Origin: Choristoneura fumiferana
Taxonomy: Eukaryota > Arthropoda > Insecta > Lepidoptera > Tortricidae
NCBI RefSeq assembly: GCF_025370935.1
Contig: NC_133474.1
Location: 17,939,062 to 18,003,061 of the forward strand
Direction: 5' to 3'
DNA: 64,000 nt
Positions 49,302-60,900 of this stretch are shown in pieces. Under the pieces are notes generated by a model. That model saw only the letters and a list, made by a program, of their open reading frames with translations. It searched no databases and was not told the origin of the DNA. Numbering within the stretch: the first letter of the stretch is position 1; each line of letters starts with the position of its first letter. The position numbers were made by a program, and so were the translations under genes.

Positions 49302-52300
49302 ATGTGGCCCATGCTTCTAAACTTAACGCACGACGAATGTCGTCGAACGCTTCGTAGACTTGGTATATATTTTTAGTCTTATAAATGGCATTCGTTTTCC
49401 CTCCTAACATTTTCTTTGACTGTGAGCGTATGGTTCAAGCTGTTATAATGCTAGATTTACTTGGAAATGATGAAACGTTTAATAGGATATTCCTTTGTTT
49501 TCAGAATTAGAAGCCTACGCGAATATGATCAGTGTGTTCAGAGCACAAGGAGCATTGGAAGACAACAGAAAAAAGTTGCTTGAGGAACTGCGCGCCGTTT
49601 TGCATATTAGCAGTGATCGTCACAGCGCGGAGGCGCGGCGCGTTTCTAATGACGAGCTATTGGCTACAATTGCACATCAGTAAGTTGATATTTGATGTTT
49701 GTTTTAGCTTTTTAGTTTATTTTTACACACCTATGGGTAGTATCAAAGATGGCTGAGAGTTAAAGTTACCATGAACCTTATTGGCGTAGTGAGCATATTC
49801 AGCGGAAATGATGCATTTTGAGCAATTTGCTTAGAAGAAAACTTGGTTTTATTGGAATTAATTCTAGGCTTTGTGGGTGTCTTGGCCTCATAGATATTTA
49901 GGTTCTTGACACTTTTAACAGTAGATAGTGGTACTGGCTTAACAATTATAATGAATCCTTAAGGGGTTTCATGCAATTTCATGTAATAATTAGTATTTGT
50001 AATCTGACAGGTAACCTAATTTGAAATGTCATTTTTTTTAATATTCAAAAAGTTCTTATTTGGTACATAACAATTAGTAAGACTGAAACTCATTGTTTTT
50101 TGGATTAATATGTAATATAATTTAGCTATTCTAGAAAATTAATCATACTTAATACCTAAAATGAATATATAATGAATGTTTTCCCCTACATATTTTGAAT
50201 TATCTCAAATTAAAATCTGTATGTATTAAATTTAATTGGAATGTAAAGAAAATATTTTTTTTGCAGGTTATAAAAGCAACAGTGAAGTTTTTGATTTATT
50301 TACATTGTTTTTCATATTTTTTTTATGTTGAAAGTGAATCTACCATGTTATGTAGTGTTTATGCAATACTTGCAATCAAAAATCACTGTGATAGCTTGAA
50401 ACTTATCAAGCTGCCTATCTACTAATTAAATTGTTTACATTAGATTATTCACATAGTTTATTATAACTAAGAAAACACAATTTATGAACTTTTTTTTCAG
50501 TCTGTCTTGTTTGTCTTATATTTCTGCCTTATAACATGGACATCAATTCTACCATGCTCAAGCTAAAAGGTTTTGAGTTTTTTTGTTATATGGTAGTGAG
50601 CAAGCAAGCTGGCGGGCCACTTGATGGAAAGCAATCACCGCAGCCCATGGACACCTATAACATAAGTTGAGTTACAGATGTGTTGCCGACCTGAAGAAGG
50701 AGTGGGCTCGTTTTTGGAACATCCCAAGTTAAAATTAATGGAGTTGCAAAACATGGAATATTTTTTAATTTGATGATAATTGATATCTTCTCATATATTA
50801 TTGATATAGTTTTTCTCTATATCTGAACTTAGCCACCTTTGCTAGGCACAACAGAATCATTATATTATGTTTACTATCAAGGACACAGACACAAGGTTTA
50901 CTACTGAGCATAAAAAAAGGAATGACTTAAAATAAATTAACTATCCAATAATTTTAAACTTAGCAAACAACAAAAAATAAAACAGGGTTCAGTGCATCAT
51001 AGTGGTATACTAATATGATGTGTTTTTCTAATATTGATAAGCTTCGTCAAAACTGGTACAGGAACAGGACTCTAATGGGCATTTTCAAAAGAAAGTGTAC
51101 CCTTTTCTATCAAAATATATTTATTTTTTTCATACACAATTTTCTGAGTCAAGTTTTGTGATGCAATACTGAGTGTATGAAAAAAACGTCAAAACTGAAC
51201 AGGCCTCGTCAATAAATTAAACCTTGTATTATATTTATAAACCATCATCTGTGACATGCTTTGTCATAAAACTCTAGTCAACATGCACCTTATATTATAG
51301 TATTGCAACTGATGGCAGATAATAATAAAAAACCCTAGTCTAAAACCCTCCTCCCTGCCTCATACCTGGTTCAAACATCCCCCTAGTATTAATATAAATA
51401 AAATAATATTATTTGCTACTGTTTTGCACTATTTCTTGAAAAAATCACCAATAAAACCACTCAATAGTTCTAACAAATTAAATCCCTTTTTCAGTTTAAC
51501 AGGTCCAAATACAGGCTTAGGATGGATCAGCGAAGGCAGAAGAAGAGTGCCCTTAATGCCTCGAGGAATCCCTCAGACAGCTTACACAGAGATTGCGGAT
51601 AAAACTGCTGAGGCCATCAAAGAAGAAAATAAAGAAATCCTTAAAAATTTAGAAGCCGAAAAACTGATTGCTCCAAAGTCCAGTGAAGAAGAGTTACCGG
51701 ATCCCGAAGGAGAGACCGCAGAAAGTGTGTTGCCATCAAATGATATGATGGAAGAGATGCTATATCCTCCTGTGGCAATGGAAGATCAAACGTCCAAAGT
51801 ATGTAAACAATTTTTTAAAATATTTATCATTTCATAACAAAAATTAACTAGAAGTTTACATTATATTTTTGTTTCACTTACTTTTATGCCTCAATACAAT
51901 AAAGAATAAATCACTTCATTAATCTCCTAGAACTGTAAGTGTCTGTATTCATGCCATTACAACAACTTTAATCAAGTATGTGATTTATTGAATTATCAAC
52001 TTTTTTCCAGCTCTGGGAAACTGAACTTATAAATCGTAAAAGAAAAATACCGGAAGGTGGTTCAATACCAGACGAATGCACCCTACCAACCAAAAACATG
52101 AGGAACATCCCTGTAAACACCAATCAGAAACACCTCAACCTATCACAGATATATTCCAAATATACACAACCCGCCACAAGTAAGTTGCTTATTTTACATA
52201 ATAACATTATTTAAAATTATATGATCAGATGATTAAGACTTTTTCAAAATATAGAAACCATCTTTAACATTCCATATTTTGCTCACAGGTAAATCATCAG

Positions 52301-54609
52301 GACAGTCGAAGCATTCATACAACCAAGTCAGCAAAGTGTCAACAAGTAAATCAAGTCAACCGCACCAACCGCGGTCGCACAAGCACAGGTCACACCGGCA
52401 AAACAAGAACGCCGCTCAAATCGTCCTCTCCAAGTCCCAAATGAAAAAAACACAAGAAGTTCCTGAGTCGCCAGGGAAGCAGTTCAACCCGGGACGCAGA
52501 TCGAATACGCGGGCCCGCCGGGGTCTTTCCAGGCGAGCTATACGCAGTCTATACTGGGCGGAAAGACCAAGCCGAACTATATGGACGATATGAAGCCTAA
52601 AGTGCTGTCGTCCCCCGGTATGGTCACGGAGTCGCCGACGCTGCAGCTGCTGGCGCAGCCGGCCGCCGTGCCGCACGAGTTGCGCGCGCCCAGCAGCCCC
52701 GACGACCCCGGCGCGCCGCCGCACACGACCGTCCCGCCCCTCCCCAAGCACGCCAGGCACCCCCATCACGTCCTCGTCAAAGGTAGGCGGCCGGACCAGC
52801 CTACCGACAAAAAAGTACAAATGTCCGAAATGAAAATACTACAGAAACCCACGAATCGGGCATCAAAGTCCTCTCGAATCGGCAGGTGGTCGTAGCGCCG
52901 GGCTCCACTCAGAAGGCGCTGAACGCGCCCGGCAAGGTCGTCACTACAAAAGTGATCGGCTCCGGGCCGCGGCCGCCGCCCGCCCCCGCTCCCGCTTCCG
53001 CTCCGCTCCCCGACAAGATGATCATCGTGTCCAAGCCGCAGTCCGAACACAAAATTTGAACTCCAAAATCATAATCACTTCATCCGCGATGAGGACGCCG
53101 AGCAAGGAGGCAACGCCGTCCGCTGCCAGCGTCTCGCCGCGCCCTGAGACCTTCACGCCGAAGGGCATCCCGGCGACGGATCTGAAAGTGTCGGCGAAGA
53201 CGTTCGTGTTAAATCAGAAACCAGGCCAAAAGATGGTCGTCCTTCCCGCCAAGGCGAGAACGAAAGCGGGGTCGGAGGTGCAGTTGCCGCTTATACATTT
53301 TAAAGGTATTCCGACCGGAATGAAACTGGTCCCGGTCAGTTCGCAATCGCTCACGCACGTGTCCAGGTCGCCCGCCGTAACGGTCGTATCGAAGCCCGCG
53401 AGCGTGGTCAGCGCGCCGGCGCCGGCGCCGCGCGTCCTCGCTGCTGAGACCATAAAGACCGCCAACTTGGCCGATATCGTCCCGGTCAAGGGTCTCACGC
53501 CCGTCACCGCCACCAAGATGCCCAACCCGATCGTCCGCCCCGCGAGCGCCAAGGGCAGCGTCATCGTCGTGCAGAAGGGCGCGACGATAGGCAAATCTCT
53601 ATCGTTCACGAAAAACAGTAACGACATGACTAAAATAATAATGGGGAAGAATGTCAATCAGCACCTGCAAGCCGCGAAGCCGGATCAGGTCGAGGCCGGC
53701 AAGTGTCCGGGCAACGTGATAGTTCTCGAACTGAATAACGATCAACCCGGGCGGACCACCACCATGTCGGAGATACTGGACAGCCGGAGCGGGAACCCGG
53801 GGCGGCTGCCCGACGAGAGCAAAAAGCACCAGGCCATCACGCAAGACACGCCGGTGCTCTTCGACGCGCCGGCGGCCGGCGAGCGGAGCGCCGACATCGG
53901 CGACCCCGGCCTGCCCGCCATGGACAAGGACGACGACGCCAAGTCCCTCACGAAGGACTCGGACGGCGTTAAAGACTCGTCCAGCGTCACCGACTGGGAG
54001 ATGGAGCTGGACACCGTCTCGAGGAAAGGCAAGGACCAAGAGGACAAGCTCAACTCGCTGCACCTCGACCTCGGCATGTCCAGCGACAGCGACGGCGAGT
54101 ACATGGCCCACGACGAGAAGCCCGAGGCGAAGCACGCGCAGGCGACGCAGCGGGCGACACCCGGCGGTAAGATATCAGATGAAAGAGTCGAGTCTCGCCG
54201 CGCCGCTCACTGGTCGATTTAAATTTATTTTTATTTATTTTTAGGTGAGAGAAGCGAGCTGTACGGCTCGGGCGCCATGTCGATAGCGACGCGGACGCTG
54301 CTCAGCCAGCTGCAGGACGAGGGCTCGTCGAGCAACGACTCGTCGTTCGCGCTCAAGTCGAAGCCGGCCGAGAAGAACCCCGCGGAGTGCGACGCGCTCA
54401 CGGAGGCCAAAGAGAAACTGTCAGAGAAGGTGGCGGAGGCGCGCTCGCGGCACAAGCGCATCGACGTCTACAGCACCGCCATCAGCTCCGCAGACATCAA
54501 CCTCGACGCCTTCGGGTACCTCGACGAAAACATCATGGCCGGTGACGACGAGCGCGCGCCCCCCTCCCCGCCCTCCCCCGAGACTCACTCGCCTCTAGAC
54601 AAACAGTGA
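49302..54609 (+). CDS. EMSY: EMSY-like BRCA2-interacting transcriptional repressor (ENT domain), 7 exons, two frame breaks
   Basis: Nuclear chromatin-associated repressor. Exons: 49302-49362, 49505-49679, 51495-51798, 52011-52179, 52289-52782, 52845-54166 and 54245-54609; all introns are GT-AG. The N-terminus is the ENT domain (about residues 9-95): THDECRRTLRRLELEAYA, then RAQG, then DRHSAEARRVSNDELLATIAH, closely matching vertebrate EMSY. It is followed by GRRRVPLMPRGIPQTAYT, the conserved stretch after ENT that in human EMSY lies in the HP1-binding region. The rest is low-complexity Ser/Pro/Ala/Lys-rich, with the EMSY-like pieces VIVVQKGATIGKS and VIVLELNND and an acidic tail. The reading frame breaks twice, once between 52463 and about 52497 and once at 53051-53054. 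Adding one base at each gives 2892 nt, or 963 residues plus stop, against 1322 in human. Intron 5 is only 62 nt. The family call is strong; the breaks are probably assembly errors. Confidence 0.86.
50580..50745 (+). mobile_element. SINE-like repeat, diverged copy 3 (EMSY intron 2)
   Basis: GAGCAAGCAAGCTGGCGGGC, CACTTGATGGAAAGCAATCA, CCGCAGCCCATGGACACCTA and GATGTGTTGCCGACCTGA follow the same consensus with many differences, so this is an older insertion. Confidence 0.65.
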
Positions 54610-54755
54610 TCAAATAAGAATCCAGTCGAGACTGACGCGGACATTTAATGTGAAGTGTGAAGTGATGACAGACGAGGCGTAATCTTTGTACGGCTTTATA
54701 ATTTATTCCTTTGAAATCAGTTCGCCCGGTGTTGTGACAATGTATTACGTCTTCG

Positions 54756-54761
54756 AATAAA
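54756..54761 (+). terminator. Polyadenylation signal AATAAA of the EMSY homologue
   Basis: A canonical AATAAA lies 147 bp after the EMSY stop codon (54607-54609) and is the first such hexamer downstream on this strand. It implies a short 3' UTR of about 170 bp. Inference from position and motif only. Confidence 0.55.
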
Positions 54762-54769
54762 GAGGCTAA

Positions 54770-57700
54770 CATCGAAGATGTCTGTGGTTTTACAGCAGAA
54801 GCGATCTAGTTTCAGTACTACTTTGTAGTTTCATATGAAATCGTTTCGTTCTCGATTATCCTTACGTTCAACAGTATTTTCGGATTATGACAACAGCCTG
54901 ATCTACACTGAGCGAGCCGTCACGTGAAGCAGCAAATTTTGGTTTGACTTTTTTTATCCTGTGTACCAATCGAAATCCTTTCGGATGCAGCTGCCTCGAC
55001 GAGGTTACTCGCTCTGTGCGGAACTGGCAAACTGTCCTACATTCAAGCATAATATTTCAAGTCGTTTGAAGTAAACTATGTAAACTTATGTGTAATATTA
55101 AAAATAAACATAATGTAGTATACAACTCCATTCTGTACAATTTATGTGTAAAATCACTGCATGGAATTATTAACATGTACAATTGTCTCGAAATCTATTT
55201 ACCTACGTGCATGCGTAAATGAGGTCACGGTTCAACTGACTTACTGAGAATATTCACCCAACACTATAAATATTTAAAGGAGATTTAAATAGTTGCTATA
55301 TTCTCAAACATTTTTAACATATTAGCCAAAAGAAAACTACGAATTATTCCTACTTTTTTTCTTCGATTTCCTCTGATTTCTCTGATTCGATAATGGTTGT
55401 GTTTTTTATGAATTACTACATGCACTGAATCCAGATACTTTCGGCAAGTGCGTTGATTGTACCACTTTTGTTTCATTCAGTATGAACTCTTCTTCTTTCC
55501 TTCTCTTTCTTCCACATATCTGCTATCTGGCTGATCCAGTAGGAATAAAAGCAATATCTGAGAGCAATAAAATCGATATAAAAATTTGATTAATAGGTAT
55601 TGAATTGGCTGGCTAATAAATTGTATCTATAGAGCTGTATTTTGGCATATTTTTACTGGGTACGGAATTAATTGTGATCACGTGATAAATGTGTTCATTT
55701 GTTTGAAAAATATGACGAAAATCTCACGTTTTCTGAATACTGAAAATGGGTAAAATCGTCGTTTATAAACGACGATAGTTGTATGTTCCACAGAAAATGC
55801 AAATATATTATGATGTAAAGAATAAGATAAAAAAAAAACAGAACTTGCATGGTATTCTGCTGTCTGAGCAAGATCTGTTGGAATATTAACTACACCTATT
55901 GTCTCCCGCAATAATACTTGTCAAACCCATGTAGTTACAATTTAGAAATCTTAATAAAAACAAACCTTTGCCAAATTCGTGTCAATTGTTTTCGCTACAA
56001 TTTTCGACTTAAACCACTATCTGGGCCCGATTGCATAACAAATTACAAGCAAACAGCATTAGTGAATTTCAACACAAAATTGCTAATACTATTAGCTTGT
56101 AATTTGTTATGCAATCGGGCCCTGGTCTATATTTTAACCTGTCTTATCGCACAAATCGTAGGTTCTTTAATTTGTAATTTTAAGCTAAATATTTTATGAA
56201 TAAATCTTTTTTTTATCGACCTTTCAGCTTCCCTTCAGTCAGTTCCAAAACGAATTCTGTTGTAGGTGTGTTATGTTTACACAGATGGTATTTATGAGTT
56301 TGTTATGTTTTGTTTTATTTCATAGTCTTAAATACAACAGCTAAATTATGAATACCCTTACTATTTATTATCATTGTCACACGGCTGATTTCAAACGGCG
56401 AGTGATATTTGTATCAGGCAACTCTACTAACACTAAATAATTTATATTGTTGTAATGTAAATACGTAACATTATTTTATACTCTAGCTATATTTGTGCAG
56501 GGTATTGGTGCAAAATGGTTCTATGTCAAGGAAACGTAAGCCACATAGAATCTTTCGAGATCTTAAGACAATTTTCAAAATATCAGTAACTTAAGTGAAT
56601 GTTTTTTTTATGTCCTCTTGTACAGTCGATTACAAAAAGATGTATTATTTTTTCACCTTATTATGTTGTAATGAGGTGGAAAAGTGGATACATCTCTTTA
56701 TAGTCCACTGTGCTATCAGTGCAATGAAGTACGTTTAGATGAACGCTATATTGTTCGCTACGCCGTCCGTAGCCGTCGTCTGAAGTCAGCTAACTATGTA
56801 AACTCAAGCTTAAGTAGTTAAAATATATTGTAGACCAATATAGGATAAGGTATCCAAAATTTTTGTACATAAAGTATGTTGTCTCTGTTTAGTCTACTTA
56901 TAAAAATGGCCACTCAATTACTTATATAAAATGTAGTTTCTAAGTTAGCACGTAACTGTGTGTCCGCCTGGTCGGGATTTGAATTCTAACGGGGCATCAG
57001 ATTGTCTCGTTGAACATGACGAGAAAGGTACATATTTCTAAATTTCACCCGAATGAATCGACATTCTGAAGAAATAGTGCCATGATTAGAAAGTACTTTA
57101 TTAAATGACAATTTGTACATAAAATATCTTTAGTAAAGAAATATCATTGACTATGTCAACCCGTAGTATGTATTTGTGTATTTGTAACATAATAATTAAT
57201 TGTATGAAAGCCGCATTTTATGGACGTGTATGTGCGTAAGTCCTACAGTAAACTGACATAGCCATAGTTTTGTGACTAGATTCACATCAACTTTTCGATG
57301 TTGATGCAGGTGAATATGATTAAGATTGCTGTTGATAAAACAATAAAATTGTGGATAAAATAGTGTTCCCAAAATTATATGATAAAATAAGCAATTTCCT
57401 AAAAGGAATAACACTTAATGTAAGTGTAGGAGGTATAAGATTCGCGTTTTGTATGCATTTTAAATTACAATGTTAACGATTGACCTGCATCCGTTTTTAA
57501 ACTCTAGAATAAGTCGTTCATTTGTTTGTCAGCTGTAAATATCTCGCATATATTTTAATTCTCGTCGTAGAATCACTGCAACTTGTTAATACAATTCTGT
57601 GTTTTTGGCATCAAGTTTATTTTATCTACTTATTTTAACAATAAATTTTTAATCATAACCGTCGTTTTAAATTAGTAGAGGACAAAATAAAATTCTATAT

Positions 57701-57910
57701 AAAATTGTTTTATATATATTTAACAATTACAAATAAAACTAAAATAAATGTCATAAATCACAATCTCTTACACTGAAGTATTAAAAAGTTTCAAAAATAA
57801 TATGCAAAATGACAAAATAAATACTGTGTTCTGTCGGTACAAATTTGAAGTTAGTATAATATTAACCTCTTTCGCGGGCAGTAAAGTCGATTCGATATGC
57901 ATGGGTTTTT
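54770..57910. other. Intergenic region between convergent EMSY and GOT2
   Basis: AT-rich and gene-free apart from the 100-bp MITE at 56023-56122. The GOT2 3' UTR and poly(A) site on the minus strand should fall between about 57600 and 57914; TTTATT at 57617 (AATAAA on the minus strand) is one candidate. Confidence 0.45.
56023..56122. mobile_element. 100-bp MITE with 28-bp perfect TIR
   Basis: GGGCCCGATTGCATAACAAA then TTACAAGC at 56023-56050 is exactly inverted at 56095-56122. The middle is 44 bp. Located between the convergent EMSY and GOT2 genes. Confidence 0.78.
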
Positions 57911-57913
57911 GAG

Positions 57914-60900
57914 TTAAGATGACACTTTGTGCATGGCTTCGGCGACGTAGTGTACGTTCTTGGAGAAGAGACCGGCCACTGAGATGCGCCCGTCCTTCGT
58001 CAGGTATATGTGGAACTCCTTAGCCAGGCGCTCGACCTAAAAATCGAAACAAATTTAGATTAAAACTTAATGCGAAATAGAATACTTTTTATGTATAAAG
58101 ATTTCGCTTTTCGGTCATAACGAAACTTATCCGTATGACAAAATAAGGGAGTTTTTAACAGAGTTACATATTTATAAATATTGTCATTTCAAGGTGACTG
58201 AAAATAAATACAAAGTTAGCGTTTCCCGTTACAAACCAGAACTGTTTGACATTATGCATTCTGAAGTTCTGAGCTACGAACAAATAATAAGTCAGGAATT
58301 GTAACTGCGTTATAAAAATCTGTGTCCTAAGTGTTTCCTGCGCTAAGGTGCGCTGCGCTGCGCGTCATTTAATTTTGACTGTCATTTATTTTGCAAGTTA
58401 AGTGAGCTCACGTCAAATTTTCGCATTTTTGATTGTGAACAGCTCTAAATTATCATGCCAACGTGTGTTATAAAGTGGTGCAGGAACAATGCAAAATTAA
58501 AATGTCCAGGGATCACTTTCCACTACTAAGTAGTCGTAAAATTAGATTTATATTCAAAAATGTTCAAATACATTATCAGTTGGAGATGGTCAGTATTATG
58601 CAAAATCACGTCCGTTGTCTATGGCTCACATAATGTAAATGACAGTTTCCTCACCCCTCTTCATACTTTCTTCTTTCCTGTATCGCCGAGACAATAGCAC
58701 AGAATAACTAATAGTACACAATAGGTACAAACGGTCTTTATATTTTTCACGATTTTTAGTGTGAATAATATAAGATACAATAAGTAGTTTAATGTCAACT
58801 GCTCATCACCTTCTACGAAAGATTTTTCCGATGCAGAGACGTTAATTATTTAAGAAACCTGGTGCTTCACCACCCGTTTCATACGTGGTTGATGCATTAC
58901 GAGGAGCATGAATTAATTAAACCTGTGAAATACTTGTTATTGAGTAGTAAAGTACCTAACTCCGGTGGTCAACTGTGGTCTTCACTTGTCTTTATCATTA
59001 GTTCCATTTTATCAAATGATGATGTTCAAGAGCAAATGCACTACTAAATATATATCCAAATTACAATATTTGAAGTGTTCCCTCGATTTCCTTAGGATCC
59101 AATCATCGGATCCTGGTACTTAATTAGAGGTATTCATAGACAAACGAATTTTTTTTTTGTTAATAAATGACGGAGTTCTGAGGTAACAGCCAAAAAAAAC
59201 AACCCAATTGATAACCTCATCCTTTTCCTTTAAGTCGCTTGAAAAACAGGCTGTCATTATCAATACATGACATGTCATTGAAATGTTAGATGTAAGAAGT
59301 GATCCGTCTGAATGCCAATTGTATATGTAGCTTGTGAATCTGACATTGCATCATGCGAGCCAACCAATCCCTGCTATGTTTCTGAATTTTAACCAATCAA
59401 CAAGCACGTTTATTTGTAACCTTGAAATTGATTCGTATTTGAATCATAAGCCGTTTTGGTTTTAGGTATGGCCACTTTTTGTGTGGAATTTGTTCTGAGT
59501 TACGCTTCCTGACCTGACTTATTATTTTTTTCGTAGGTTCTGAAATTTCAGCATTTTCGCGGAGTGTTTTTTTTGTTACCATTTCGGCAATTATTATTAA
59601 AAGAAATGTTCAGGGTTACATTTTTATGCAAACTAAAGACAATACCGATGCTAAATCTAGCGTGATCAAAATTCTTGCGACTTGTCTTCCGTTGTGCTAA
59701 TAAGTGTGGGATGGTAATGACATTTCACCATCATCATATCAGTCGTAAGACGTACTCTGTTGGACAAAGAGATCCATAGAATTACAATTGCTTCGGGTGG
59801 ACGCACCATGCGTCACCATGAACCCGCGGCTTTTGATTGCGATCGCGGGGGGTCAAGAGACGCTAAGCAATACGGCCTCAGTATCCGTCCATCTCGCTGA
59901 TGGACGTTTAACCGATCGGTAAAACGCTGGAATCACCCTACTGCGCCTGGTGCGTTACCTGGTCAGGTTTGAGTCCGGTGAAGCAGAACATGCCGATCTG
60001 GTCGGTGATGTGTTGCCAGGGCAGCTTGCTGCCGGCACCCTCCAGCCCCTTGCGCAGCTCCGAGCGCATCGTGATGATGCGGTCAGCCATCAGCTTGACA
60101 TCCTTCCTGGACACAGTTAGACAGTATTTGAGTTCATCATCATCTACGTGAGACTGACGACTTAAGCTGGGCGGGCCCATATTGGTGGTGGGAACTTCAC
60201 TGTTGCACGCACGCATGTGGGCGCACACCAGTTCAGCATTGGGGAACTTACACACACACACATGCACGCACGCACGCACACACACACACCATTGAGTCCT
60301 AATTACTACTATTGAATTGTTTTGTAGTAAATTTCAAATGCAATTTCGCACATGAATTTCGAAAAACATAAGAGGTGCGATGCGAGCCCGGGTTTGAACC
60401 CACGATCCTCTGCTCGAGAGGCCATAGATCAAACTACTAGACCACCACGGCACAGTATTTGAGATTACGGAACCCTTATTCAGGCGCGGTCACAGCACGA
60501 TGTCGATCACTTTGGGAATCCTTGCTATATGTGTCTTATACAACAGTTCAAACATGAAGTAACAAAGACAGTAAGTAAAGTGTAAGCATATTTTAGACTT
60601 CGACTTTACATGTATTGGGCGGTTGACACACTGCCGCCGCATCCCTTTGCGGAGTGCGGAGCGACGAATTGGCGTGCGGCGACGACGCACCACCGTACGG
60701 ATTTTCTCCGCATCTCCATCCAGAACTGCGGTGCACGACGAACCGCATTTTATCTGTTTCTTATGTCGATTTCTATGGCGCTTAATGTCCGCATCGTCGA
60801 CCGGGAGTGCGCACCGTCGTGCGATTTGCACCTCCGCACGGAGAGATGGAGCCAGTGTGTTACACCATGCGGTTTTTGTGTCCAAATCAAAGATTCTACA

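Noticed and set aside
52347..52530. Possible intron GTAAAT … TTTCCAG to explain EMSY frame break 1
   Set aside because: The donor at 52347 joined to the acceptor at 52530 gives the wrong phase, and the removed sequence reads as coding (SKSQMKKTQEVPESPG).
53599..54135. 178-codon antisense ORF over EMSY, and others at 53214-53657 and 53742-54104
   Set aside because: Mirror frames of a GC-rich coding exon; the sense strand has the conserved EMSY reading and splice sites.
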